From SZUA-217 sp964194555 (GTDB lineage: Bacteria; Actinomycetota; Acidimicrobiia; Spongiisociales; ZC4RG35), in assembly GCA_964194555.1 (NCBI GenBank), contig CAXMMT010000019.1:1-36838 (forward strand): DNA of 36,838 nucleotides, given 5' to 3'. Positions 1-7,183 of this stretch are shown here, one piece after another (within the stretch, counting starts at the first letter, position 1; every line of letters starts with the position of its first letter). Position numbers and translations under genes: made by a program. A model generated the notes under the pieces. That model was not told the DNA's origin, did no database searches, and saw only the letters and a program-made list of their open reading frames with translations.

Positions 1-65
1 AAATGGGTCAACGTCTCGTCGATCTCGTCGTTGGTAACCCTCTCCCAATCCATACCATCGAACAT
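1..65 (-). CDS. DUF222 / 13E12-type HNH endonuclease family protein, N-terminal fragment
   Basis: Only the first 21 codons lie in the window; the gene runs off the left edge. They read MFDGMDWERVTNDEIDETLT, identical to the start of the gene at the right end (36387). That copy continues into a DUF222 domain, so this is a second, inverted copy of the same family. Members usually carry a C-terminal HNH nuclease domain, which cannot be seen here. The ATG at 65 lies inside a LexA-box palindrome and overlaps a candidate -10 (TATGTT). If that promoter is right, the mRNA would begin near the in-frame ATG at 53 and translation would be leaderless from there. Identity of the family rests on the right-hand copy. 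Confidence 0.75.
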   Translation of the reverse strand, partial: MFDGMDWERVTNDEIDETLTH

Positions 66-89
66 ACGTTCGATCAGCAGGAAAGTCAA
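57..89 (-). promoter_or_regulatory. Promoter with LexA (SOS) box, left DUF222 gene
   Basis: On the minus strand a perfect palindrome ATCGAAC-GTAT-GTTCGAT covers 57-74. It matches the mycobacterial/Gram-positive LexA box core CGAAC-N4-GTTCG. A -35-like TTGACT (84-89) and a -10-like TATGTT, 17 bases apart, frame or overlap the palindrome, so a bound repressor would block polymerase. The same -35/box geometry recurs at 36363-36395. LexA control is inferred; lexA is not in the window. Confidence 0.7.
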
Positions 90-119
90 GAGGGCTACGC
101 CAGAATCCCAAAGAAATCT

Positions 120-155
120 GAAAAAACCGGCCAGCCAGTAATCGCCTAGTTGGGG
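120..155 (-). terminator. Weak intrinsic terminator candidate after ccmG
   Basis: On the minus strand a short imperfect stem (CCAACT pairing with GGCTGG, one mismatch) is followed by CCGG and a run of six T (complement of 121-126). It lies between the end of ccmG and the start of the left DUF222 gene, where the ccm operon would be expected to end. The stem is weak, so this is tentative. Confidence 0.25.
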
Positions 156-159
156 GCCA

Positions 160-753
160 CTACCTGTCTGGCGCCTGTTGGGTGTCTCCGGTGACAGATT
201 GCCCCGGCCGTTCGCCACGCTTGATTGCATCGATGGTGGCCCCCAATGTCAATGCGTCGCTCTCGCCGATGATCTTTCCGACAACCACCCCATCGGGGTC
301 GATGAAGAAAGTCTCGGGAATGCCGAATACTCCGTAGGCAATGGCAGTTCGACTTCCGGGATCTGCCAGATACTTGGTCCACCGCGAAGTGCCCGCCTGT
401 TCCAGGTACTTCAGGGAGTCAGACGGGCTCTCCTGATATCCGATCTGAACAAACGTGACGTCGTCCTCGCCAAACGCCTCAGAGGTCGCAACGAGATCAG
501 AATGTTCAGCCCTGCACTGGAGACACCACGAAGCAAAGAAGTTGACCACGACGATGTCACCATGGAGGTCCCCCAGAGCCACCTCGTCGCTGCCGTCGAG
601 TGTCATGAGCTCGAATTCGGGTGCGGGCTGGCCGATCAGCGGTGAGTCAACCAGAGTTGGATCACCACCGAATCGGGAGGCGAGAACAACGGCGAGGACC
701 ACAGTTCCGAGGGCTATCCCAAGACCCGTCCAGCGAAGCCACTTGCCGCTCAT
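160..753 (-). CDS. ccmG: Thioredoxin-like cytochrome c maturation protein (CcmG/DsbE type)
   Basis: A 197-residue membrane-anchored thioredoxin-fold protein. An N-terminal transmembrane helix (about residues 9-27) is followed by an AhpC/TSA-Redoxin fold with the active site W-C-L-Q-C (Cys77, Cys80) and a cis-Pro loop GIPETFF. In System I the family keeps apocytochrome CXXCH cysteines reduced outside the membrane, handing electrons to CcmH/apocytochrome. I chose the ATG at 753 over the TTG two codons upstream because it overlaps the ccmHI stop as ATGA, the junction type used along this operon. It is the last gene of the ccm operon. CLQC rather than the more usual CPPC/CPTC is a mild oddity. 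The symbol comes from position and fold. Confidence 0.85.
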   Translation of the reverse strand: MSGKWLRWTGLGIALGTVVLAVVLASRFGGDPTLVDSPLIGQPAPEFELMTLDGSDEVALGDLHGDIVVVNFFASWCLQCRAEHSDLVATSEAFGEDDVTFVQIGYQESPSDSLKYLEQAGTSRWTKYLADPGSRTAIAYGVFGIPETFFIDPDGVVVGKIIGESDALTLGATIDAIKRGERPGQSVTGDTQQAPDR

Positions 754-1751
754 GCGCAAGGCTCTCCGCTGATCACGGCTTCGAAACTAGATCCGACCAA
801 TGCCCTCGAATCTTCGGACAACTCGGGATTCGCCAGGACGCCTGAGAACAAGTCGGCGGCAGCATTGCTCTCTCCGGCGCCGCACCAAAGGACCCGCCCC
901 TTGAGGTACATGGCCGTGGTGGAGTCGGAATCGATGATGAGAGCCTGATCAAACAGTCCGATCGCGGTTTCGACCTCACCATTCCCATCCCAGGCCATCC
1001 ACCCGAGTCGGACTAGGGCTGTAACCACCTCTGCGTTCGATGCGCCGGCTGCTTCGGCAACGGCAAGGTAGTGGGGAAAGGCCGAGCTGTAATCGCCAGC
1101 CTCGTAATAGCGCTCAGCGAGGGCGAGACGCATCCCATTTATTTGGAGGTTATCGAGGTTGGCGGCGACGACCGCCTCCATGGTCTCGTTTGACACCTCC
1201 GAGAGATCTTGGCCTTCGAGGTTGGCGACACCTGCCATCGGTCCTTCACGATCCTGGAGAAAGAAGCCGGCGGCTATCACGACAACGGCGAACGCTCCCG
1301 CCAGGATGAGTCCGCCGACCAGGGTCCGGCTCCGACCTGGAGGGTCAGTCTCGGGGGAGGCATCGCTCTCCGGGTGACGACGCCACCACACAATGATCGA
1401 TAGTCCCGCCGCTGCCGCCGCCAATGGCGCCACCCAGAGCACGAGCGTTGCTCCGCTTGCCGGCGGGTCGAGGAGCACGGCCCCGCTGTAGGCCGAAAGA
1501 AGCTCGTTGATGATCTCGCTATCGCTGGCTCCCTCGGTTACACGATCGGAGACGAGAGCCATCATGTCTCTCGCCATCGGCGCAGGTGAGTTGGCTATCG
1601 ATTCGCCCTGACAGACCGGGCACTTGATCCGAGTGCCGAGTTGCTCCACACGATCTGTCTCGGTCGGGCTCGAAGCCACGACGACGACAAGGATCACGGT
1701 CATGACGAGGATTGTCGTGATTGAGAGAAGATTGCGTGTCCGTTCAGACAT
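750..1751 (-). CDS. ccmH: CcmH-CcmI fusion: apocytochrome c thiol reductase/TPR chaperone
   Basis: About 333 residues from ATG 1751. The order is an N-terminal helix (about 11-27), the CcmH domain with RIKCPVCQGESIANS (redox Cys44 and Cys47), two further membrane segments (about 102-123 and 146-167), then a soluble part with tetratricopeptide-like helices (about 190-330). CcmH reduces or presents apocytochrome cysteines; the CcmI TPR part binds the apocytochrome C-terminus. The two are fused here, as in E. coli CcmH. The longest frame begins at 1817, but that would put 22 extra residues inside ccmF. ATG 1751 overlaps the ccmF stop by eight bases and begins MSERTRN just before the first membrane helix, so I prefer it. 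Confidence 0.9.
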   Translation of the reverse strand: MSERTRNLLSITTILVMTVILVVVVASSPTETDRVEQLGTRIKCPVCQGESIANSPAPMARDMMALVSDRVTEGASDSEIINELLSAYSGAVLLDPPASGATLVLWVAPLAAAAAGLSIIVWWRRHPESDASPETDPPGRSRTLVGGLILAGAFAVVVIAAGFFLQDREGPMAGVANLEGQDLSEVSNETMEAVVAANLDNLQINGMRLALAERYYEAGDYSSAFPHYLAVAEAAGASNAEVVTALVRLGWMAWDGNGEVETAIGLFDQALIIDSDSTTAMYLKGRVLWCGAGESNAAADLFSGVLANPELSEDSRALVGSSFEAVISGEPCA

Positions 1752-3762
1752 CGGCGTTTTGACGCTCCTGATCGGCTTTGCGTTCCCGTTTGCGCACCGC
1801 GATCGAAGCGAAACCACCCGCGGCGGCAGTCACTCCGCCCAGCCAGAGCAGGCCTATGAGCGGTGACGTATCAAAGGCCAAGGTTGCGCTTTCCGAGTCG
1901 AAATCAACCAAGGTGGCATACAGGTCGCCATCGGGCCGGTTGATAACGTCGGGTGTGCTGATCCCGGCGTTGTCTCCGAAAAAGTTTGCTGCCGGTGTCA
2001 TCGTTGCTATGAAACGCTCACCTCTGTTGACACTGAGTCGAGCGCCCCGGGTCGTCTTGTTCGGATGCTGTTCCTGGAAGGGCGACACATACGTGATGGT
2101 GAATCCGGCGAATTCGACAGATTCACCGGGTGTCATCTCGACCTCGACGTGGGCGCCGAGGTTGGCGGAGAAGGCGATTCCGACGGCGATCAGGACCACT
2201 CCGATATGACTCAACTGGCCCGCCCAGAACGGTGTGTCCCCACCGACTACGGCTTTTGTCGCTTCCCATCGGCCCTCTTCGAGCTTGGACATACGTCGCT
2301 CGGTCTGATCGAGGAGAACGCCGACGATGGCTGCGGTCACAAAGGTTCCGAGACTGATCGCCAGGACAACCCATCCGATCCGGGTGACGGTGAAGGCAGT
2401 TACCAGACCCGCGGAAAGCCCCAGAATCAGAGGTGTTCTCGTCCGTTTCCAAATTATCCCCACGTCCGCCGAGCCCCAAGGTGTGACCGGTCCGAATCCC
2501 ATAACCAGCAAGAGCAGGAACGAGAGGGGCACGGCGAGTCGGTTGAAGAAGGGCTCTCCCACCCCTACCTGAGTTCCTGTGAACGCCTCGAGGATGAGGG
2601 GGTAAGTCGTCCCGATCAGCACCACGAATGCGTAGACGGAGAGCAGCAAGTTGTTGATCAAGAACGTTCCCTCGCGGGAGACGAAGGACTCGATGCGCTG
2701 TGATGAGGCGACCAGGTGCGCCCGTGTCGAGAAGAGGGTGAACGATCCAACAAGAACGAGAACGAGAAATCCCAGCAACGCGGGGCCGATCGCGGACTGT
2801 GTGAACGAGTGGACCGAGTTGATGGTGCCTGACCGGGTCAGAAATGTACCCAGGATCGTGAGAGAGAAGGCGCTGATGACCAATACGAAGTTCCAGGCCT
2901 GGAGCATGTTGCGACGTTGCTGGACTATGGCGGAGTGAAGGAAGGCAGTAGCTACCAGCCAAGGCATCAGCGAGGCGTTTTCGACCGGGTCCCAAGCCCA
3001 GTATCCACCCCACGAGAGAACCTCATAGGCCCACCAGCCGCCGAGCACGATGCCGAGAGTGAGAAAGGACCAGGCAACGACTGTGGACCGGTGGCTTCGC
3101 CGCAGCCATTCCGGTCCGGGGACCTTGAGGGCGAGGGCGCTTATCGCATATGCGAAGGGAACGGTGAGACCCACGTATCCGATGTAGAGAAGTGGTGGGT
3201 GGATCGCCATCATGAGATGATTCTGAAGTAGTGGATTCGGTCCGGGGCCTTCGAGTGGAGCGTCGACCGCGGCGAAAGGCCAGGCACTCGAGGTGAGACA
3301 CCGATTCTGGGCTGCCTCGACACACACCTCGAATGGGTTGGCGATGGTGAGCATCAGGCCGAAGAAGAAGATGCCCACACCGCCGATCACCGCAAGGGCC
3401 CCCGCCTCCAATTGGTCGGGCGAGCGGCCGTAGCGTCGGGCCAATGCCCATGTGAACACGGCGAGGACCAAGCCCCAAAGGAGGATCGAGCCTTCCAGCG
3501 CCGCCCACGCCGTCGCGACATCAAACGGAAAGGGTGTTGTCGACGCGTGGTGATTGGCGACGTAGGCAAGGGAGAAGTTGTCAGTCAGGAGGGCGATCTC
3601 CATGGCGCCCATCGCCACGACCGACCCCACGAGCATCAAGTTGGCGGGACCAACCAGATCGGGTCTGGCGACAGATCGTGAAGCCGCTATGCCACGCCAA
3701 ACGAGAAGAGAAGCACCAATAAGCGCAACAACGAGACCGACAGTGCCCAGGAAAGCAAGCAT
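1744..3762 (-). CDS. ccmF: Cytochrome c heme lyase subunit CcmF
   Basis: A 672-residue polytopic membrane protein. The hallmark tryptophan-rich WWD motif, WWAYEVLSWGGYWAWDPVEN, lies at residues 243-262, with a conserved HPP histidine near 188 and a C-terminal domain rich in extracytoplasmic beta segments. CcmF takes heme from holo-CcmE and attaches it to apocytochrome c. Length matches the family (about 640-680). The ATG at 3762 overlaps the last base of the ccmE stop (TGATG); a TTG one codon upstream is the longer but less likely start. CcmF belongs to System I, which is unusual for an actinobacterium. Confidence 0.95.
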   Translation of the reverse strand: MLAFLGTVGLVVALIGASLLVWRGIAASRSVARPDLVGPANLMLVGSVVAMGAMEIALLTDNFSLAYVANHHASTTPFPFDVATAWAALEGSILLWGLVLAVFTWALARRYGRSPDQLEAGALAVIGGVGIFFFGLMLTIANPFEVCVEAAQNRCLTSSAWPFAAVDAPLEGPGPNPLLQNHLMMAIHPPLLYIGYVGLTVPFAYAISALALKVPGPEWLRRSHRSTVVAWSFLTLGIVLGGWWAYEVLSWGGYWAWDPVENASLMPWLVATAFLHSAIVQQRRNMLQAWNFVLVISAFSLTILGTFLTRSGTINSVHSFTQSAIGPALLGFLVLVLVGSFTLFSTRAHLVASSQRIESFVSREGTFLINNLLLSVYAFVVLIGTTYPLILEAFTGTQVGVGEPFFNRLAVPLSFLLLLVMGFGPVTPWGSADVGIIWKRTRTPLILGLSAGLVTAFTVTRIGWVVLAISLGTFVTAAIVGVLLDQTERRMSKLEEGRWEATKAVVGGDTPFWAGQLSHIGVVLIAVGIAFSANLGAHVEVEMTPGESVEFAGFTITYVSPFQEQHPNKTTRGARLSVNRGERFIATMTPAANFFGDNAGISTPDVINRPDGDLYATLVDFDSESATLAFDTSPLIGLLWLGGVTAAAGGFASIAVRKRERKADQERQNADV

Positions 3763-4169
3763 CAACTGTCCGGGTAGGCCCCGCCCTCCTCGGGTAGCTC
3801 GTAATTCTCGTCATGACGGATGAGCGCACTGTCGGCCACGAAGACATCACCGCTCCACGCACCTTCAACAAGAACCGGAACCTGCTCGTCGAACAACGGA
3901 GGCGGGGTATTGCTGAGGACGACAGCGATCGTTGTACCGCCGTCGGTGACATCGAATCTGAGGTTGTCACCGTCCTCGATCAGGGTTCCATCGACAACAA
4001 GTCCGGCGAGCCTGAAACGCTCACCGTCGGGGAACTCCGATCGCTGGTCGACAGCCTCAGTCGGATACAAGTAGTAAGTGAGGTTGTCGTTGAGCCCGGA
4101 CATGGTCAGGGCTATGACGAGGACTATCACTCCTCCAATGCCGAGAAGCACGAACCGGCGATGGGCCAT
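3762..4169 (-). CDS. ccmE: Periplasmic heme chaperone CcmE
   Basis: A 135-residue protein with one N-terminal membrane anchor (about residues 6-24), a beta-barrel OB-fold, and the C-terminal heme-binding motif RHDENYELP. His119 is the expected covalent heme ligand and Tyr123 the axial ligand. It receives heme from CcmABCD and passes it to CcmF. This is the classical HXXXY form, not the CXXXY form seen in some archaea and Gram-positives. The start at 4169 is separated from ccmD by 135 bases, unusually far for this operon, and the gap is filled by the structured repeat at 4180-4351. Confidence 0.93.
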   Translation of the reverse strand: MAHRRFVLLGIGGVIVLVIALTMSGLNDNLTYYLYPTEAVDQRSEFPDGERFRLAGLVVDGTLIEDGDNLRFDVTDGGTTIAVVLSNTPPPLFDEQVPVLVEGAWSGDVFVADSALIRHDENYELPEEGGAYPDS

Positions 4170-4179
4170 CGGTCAGCTC

Positions 4180-4351
4180 CTAGTGCTCTGGCCACAAACG
4201 TAGGCGATGTTGAGGGCGAGGCAGAGGCGTCTCTGACAAGGACGCAGGACGAGGGCGTACTGGCCCGTTAGTCGAGGACGAGGACGAGGACACGGTCAGG
4301 GGCGTCATTGGACGTCCTGAACGCGGCGAACGTTTGTGGTCGGGGCACCAG
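4180..4351 (+). repeat. Structured dispersed repeat, copy A (172 bp)
   Basis: One of three related elements in the window (others at 10481-10646 and 26279-26444). The ends, CTAGTGCTCTGGCCAC and GTGGTCGGGGCACCAG, form a 22-bp stem including AAACGT/ACGTTT, with one A-C mismatch and three G-U pairs. An inner stem pairs GTTGAGGGCG with CGTCCTGAAC, and an AGAG-GCGT-CTCT hairpin follows. It is about 85-90% identical to copy B but has one extra GAGGAC unit (three instead of two GAGGAC). It sits between ccmE and ccmD, and its right end supplies the last codons of ccmD on the opposite strand. AGCTC occurs on both flanks (4175-4179 and 4353-4357), a possible target duplication. Function unknown. Confidence 0.85.
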
Positions 4352-4448
4352 TAGCTCTGCGTCTCCGCAGATGCAGGTACACCGAATAGGCGATGATCAT
4401 CCCGTAGGAGATCACGAATACGCCAGCGACGACGACAGTGTCAGACAT
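4305..4448 (-). CDS. ccmD: Heme exporter subunit CcmD
   Basis: A 47-codon gene. The protein starts MSDTVVVAGVFVISYGM, has one membrane helix (about residues 5-24), then the basic stretch LHLRRRRA, the usual CcmD layout (small, single-pass, Arg-rich after the helix). CcmD stabilises the CcmC-heme-CcmE complex and aids release of holo-CcmE. The ATG at 4448 overlaps the ccmC stop by eight bases. The last 16 or so codons (from about GAPTTNVRRVQDVQ) lie inside repeat copy A, so the C-terminal tail appears to be repeat-derived. The order A-B-C-D-E supports the call. Confidence 0.85.
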   Translation of the reverse strand: MSDTVVVAGVFVISYGMIIAYSVYLHLRRRRATGAPTTNVRRVQDVQ

Positions 4449-5151
4449 CTCCAACCTCACTCAGTTTCGGTGGCTTCACCGCGTCGCCGGCGAGCAACTC
4501 AATCTCTTGACTTGCCTCCTCGATGCGCGCAACATCGGTCCGAGCCGCCATCAGCGCCACGTAGAGAATGGTGAAGGCCACAACATTTACGAGCATCGCA
4601 ATCAGCATCTCCGCAGGCATCGTCGAGCCATCGGGTCTGATGGATTGCGTCTGGTGGAGAGTCCTGAACAGGTTGACGGAGAAATACACCAGGGGCACCT
4701 GGACAACAGCTACAACACCGAGGATGGCCGAGCGCCGGGCCTTGACGACGGGGTCGTCCAATGCATTGCGAAGAGCGATATAGCCCAGGTAGACAAAGAA
4801 CATCACTGCTGTTGATGTGAGACGAGGATCCCCCCAGTCCCATGCTCTGCCCCACACGGCCTTGCCCCAGACCATTCCAGTGAACAGCCCGATTCCGGTG
4901 AACAGCACGCCGATCTCGGCAGATGCCGATGCGAGACGGTCCCATCGTTGTGTCTTCCTCCACAGCCACATGATCGAACCGAGGGCTGTCACACCAAACG
5001 CCAGAAATGCTAGCCATAGCGAGGGCACGTGAACGTTGATTATTCGGCTGTATTCGCCCTGAAGTGCGTCGGGAGGCGCGGTGAGCGCGAACCACAGTCC
5101 AACGGTCATCGCAGCAGCGGCAACGCCGAGCAGCACTCGTATCCGGGTCAT
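4441..5151 (-). CDS. ccmC: Heme exporter membrane subunit CcmC
   Basis: A 236-residue six-helix membrane protein of the heme-handling protein family. It shows the periplasmic tryptophan-rich motif MVWGKAVWGRAWDWGDPRLT at residues 93-112 and His41 in HVPSLW, a likely external heme ligand; a second conserved histidine-bearing loop (FRTLHQTQS) lies later. CcmC binds heme and loads it onto CcmE. The start overlaps the ccmB stop as ATGA at 5148-5151. Length and motif agree fully with the family. Confidence 0.93.
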   Translation of the reverse strand: MTRIRVLLGVAAAAMTVGLWFALTAPPDALQGEYSRIINVHVPSLWLAFLAFGVTALGSIMWLWRKTQRWDRLASASAEIGVLFTGIGLFTGMVWGKAVWGRAWDWGDPRLTSTAVMFFVYLGYIALRNALDDPVVKARRSAILGVVAVVQVPLVYFSVNLFRTLHQTQSIRPDGSTMPAEMLIAMLVNVVAFTILYVALMAARTDVARIEEASQEIELLAGDAVKPPKLSEVGDV

Positions 5152-5822
5152 CGTGTCGCTTCCTCTAGAGGTCTCGCCATACCAACTCCGATCACCGCAA
5201 GGGCGAGGTCGGTGGCGAGCATCAGCAATACCCAGGGGAGGATACCGGCACCACGGGATAGTGCCTCCAACGACTGGGAGGCACCGATCACGAGGGGAAG
5301 CGCCAGGGGAGCCACGATCAGAGATGCGAGAGCCGTGCGATTCCGCAGCCCGGCCGTTATCTCGCCGGCAAGTGTGCCGAGCTCGGTGAGTCCGATGGAG
5401 AAGAGAACCGTTCCCAGAAGCACCGTCGCCCAGGACCCGGATGGGAGAGTTGGCCCGTAGATGAGCACCATCGCGATGAAAAGCACCACGAGGAACGCCA
5501 GCATGAGGACACCGCCGGACAGCACCCGGCCCACGAATCGAGCGGCCGGATCAACCCCGAGCAGAGCTTGCAGATCTCTCCGCTCTTGTGTGTCGGCCGC
5601 CGACTGCCGAAGAGCAACTTGCATGCCGAAGAGGATTCCAAGCGCCCAGAACACCGCCGGTCCTATTCGGCTTATGGTCGCTAGCTCGATTCCAAGGGAA
5701 AGTGGGAACACCATGAGTGCGACCACAGCGAAAGGAAGCACGATTCTGAGCGTGTCTCCGAGTCTTCTCTCAACATGGAGATCCACCCTTGCTATCTCTA
5801 GGGACTGGCTCCAGAAGCTCAT
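5148..5822 (-). CDS. ccmB: Heme exporter permease CcmB
   Basis: A 224-residue protein with about six hydrophobic segments and no catalytic motif, typical of CcmB, the permease partner of the CcmA ATPase. The complex is thought to drive release of holo-CcmE from CcmC rather than to export heme itself. The start overlaps the ccmA stop as ATGA (5819-5822). Identification rests on length, hydrophobicity, the family-like N-terminus (LEIARVDLHVERR) and gene order. Confidence 0.9.
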   Translation of the reverse strand: MSFWSQSLEIARVDLHVERRLGDTLRIVLPFAVVALMVFPLSLGIELATISRIGPAVFWALGILFGMQVALRQSAADTQERRDLQALLGVDPAARFVGRVLSGGVLMLAFLVVLFIAMVLIYGPTLPSGSWATVLLGTVLFSIGLTELGTLAGEITAGLRNRTALASLIVAPLALPLVIGASQSLEALSRGAGILPWVLLMLATDLALAVIGVGMARPLEEATR

Positions 5823-6463
5823 CGAGCACTCTCCAGACGTCCAGAGCTGAGGGCCATCACCTCGTTGCAGCTCTCGTCGAGCCGTTGGCGGTCATGGGAG
5901 ACAATGACAACTCCGCCCCCCTCGCCAACCGTGCGATCCTTGAGTGCGTCTATGAGCTCGCGGGCTGAATTGTCGAGACCGGATGTTGCCTCATCGAGGA
6001 GCAACAGCCTTGGCCTCGTCAGCAGCAAGTGAGCTACCTCGATCCGTCTCCGCATCCCAAAGGAGCTTGCATCCGCTCTTCTGTCGGATGCCTCGTCGAG
6101 ACCGACCACCTCGAGGACCGGGTCCACTCTCTCCTCGACCAAGCCCGACAGCCGAACAACATGAACGAGATTCTCGCGAAGTGTCAGCTCGTCGATCAGA
6201 GCCGGGTTGTGGCCGATCATCCCGATGGAGGGCCTAACCGCGAACACCTGGTCGGAGTTGATATCGGCACCCAATACCGATCCTGCTCCCTCGATGATTC
6301 TGAGCAGTGTGGTCAACATGCGAATCAAGGTGGTCTTGCCCGATCCGTTGGGGCCGGTAACGCCCGCAACCCGGCCCGGTTGCAGGCTGAAGTCAACATG
6401 GCGAAGGATGGGCTTTCCCCCAAGGGAAACACTGGCGTTTTCCAGATGGACTAGTGGATCCAC
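5819..6463 (-). CDS. ccmA: Heme exporter ATP-binding subunit CcmA
   Basis: A 214-residue ABC ATPase from GTG 6463. Walker A GPNGSGKTT is at residues 37-45, Walker B LLLLDEAT at 153-160, and the signature is degenerate (SFGMRRR at about 134-140 in place of LSGGQ, which is common in CcmA). A D-loop SGLD and an H-loop VSHD follow. The open frame continues upstream to 6715, but that stretch overlaps the Lgt-like gene and has no ABC homology. GTG gives MDPLVHLENASVSLGG, the normal CcmA N-terminus. It powers the CcmABCD complex. Confidence 0.9.
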   Translation of the reverse strand: MDPLVHLENASVSLGGKPILRHVDFSLQPGRVAGVTGPNGSGKTTLIRMLTTLLRIIEGAGSVLGADINSDQVFAVRPSIGMIGHNPALIDELTLRENLVHVVRLSGLVEERVDPVLEVVGLDEASDRRADASSFGMRRRIEVAHLLLTRPRLLLLDEATSGLDNSARELIDALKDRTVGEGGGVVIVSHDRQRLDESCNEVMALSSGRLESAR

Positions 6464-6494
6464 GTTTGGAGTCTCATCATCGGAAGGAAGAGTC

Positions 6495-7169
6495 TCAAGT
6501 TGGTGCTGTGACCCGATGGCCGGCGAGTCTCGGACCGAGCCACATCCCAAGTCCTCCGAACGCCACTGCGGCGACGTACCAGCCGACCGGGCCGCCGGTG
6601 AGGCTCGGTCGCATGGGCTCGGTGAGGAGACGTACCAGCCCGACCACGGCAAGCGCCGCGCCCGCTCTGGTGAGAAGGCGCCAGGGCAATCTGGATACCA
6701 GCCACGCGGCCACAATCAGACCTGCGGCGGCATAGATCTCAACAGGATGACGTGTGACGGCACTTCCCGGCTCAGCCCATGTCCAGGGAAGACCAGACGC
6801 TGTTCCCAGACATGCGCCCCGCCAGAGACACCCGGCATGCCAGCCGGCGAGACCAAGTACCGCAGCAGGTGCAGTCGCGTCCAGGTCGGCAATCCTCCAC
6901 TTGTCGGCCCACAGATAAGTCACGATGGCGCCAACGGACGCTGCCCCTGTATGGACGCCTCCCCTCACAATCAAGATGTCGAGGGGGTGGGTGAGAGGGT
7001 TGATGCCCTGTGACGCCATTGCGACGAGCCGGCCAACGATGAGCCCTCCCACCGCCGCTCCAATGATGCGATCTGTCGGATGATCGGGAAGACGGTCGCT
7101 CCAGAGACGGGTGCCTACCCAACTGAAACCGATCGCAGTGAGTGCGGCCCACAGCAGAGTGAACTCCAA
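6495..7169 (-). CDS. Lgt-like membrane protein (prolipoprotein diacylglyceryl transferase family), divergent
   Basis: A 224-residue protein with about seven hydrophobic segments and the overall pattern of Lgt: GGRLV-like early loop, GGVHTG, CLWRGACLG...GLPWTW, then RHPVEIYAA (the HPTQLYE position), and a late R-L-L-T-E-P-M-R matching the catalytic R-x-x-x-E segment of Lgt. The central RIGN motif of true Lgt is replaced by GWHAG, and no clear HGG motif is seen, so normal transferase activity is doubtful. It starts with TTG at 7169, 14 bases after the tlpA-like gene, and ends 31 bases before ccmA. The setting suggests a role tied to lipoprotein or heme/thiol work at the membrane; that is inference. 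Confidence 0.6.
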   Translation of the reverse strand: MEFTLLWAALTAIGFSWVGTRLWSDRLPDHPTDRIIGAAVGGLIVGRLVAMASQGINPLTHPLDILIVRGGVHTGAASVGAIVTYLWADKWRIADLDATAPAAVLGLAGWHAGCLWRGACLGTASGLPWTWAEPGSAVTRHPVEIYAAAGLIVAAWLVSRLPWRLLTRAGAALAVVGLVRLLTEPMRPSLTGGPVGWYVAAVAFGGLGMWLGPRLAGHRVTAPT

Positions 7170-7183
7170 CTAGATACTCACTA

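Noticed and set aside
4180..4351. Integron attC site or REP/BIME element
   Set aside because: The repeat lacks RYYYAAC/GTTRRRY cores and is far longer than REP units; no integrase or RAYT gene is present.
4180..4351. Intrinsic terminator explanation for the repeat
   Set aside because: No T run follows the stem in any copy, and copy A lies inside an operon needed for cytochrome assembly.
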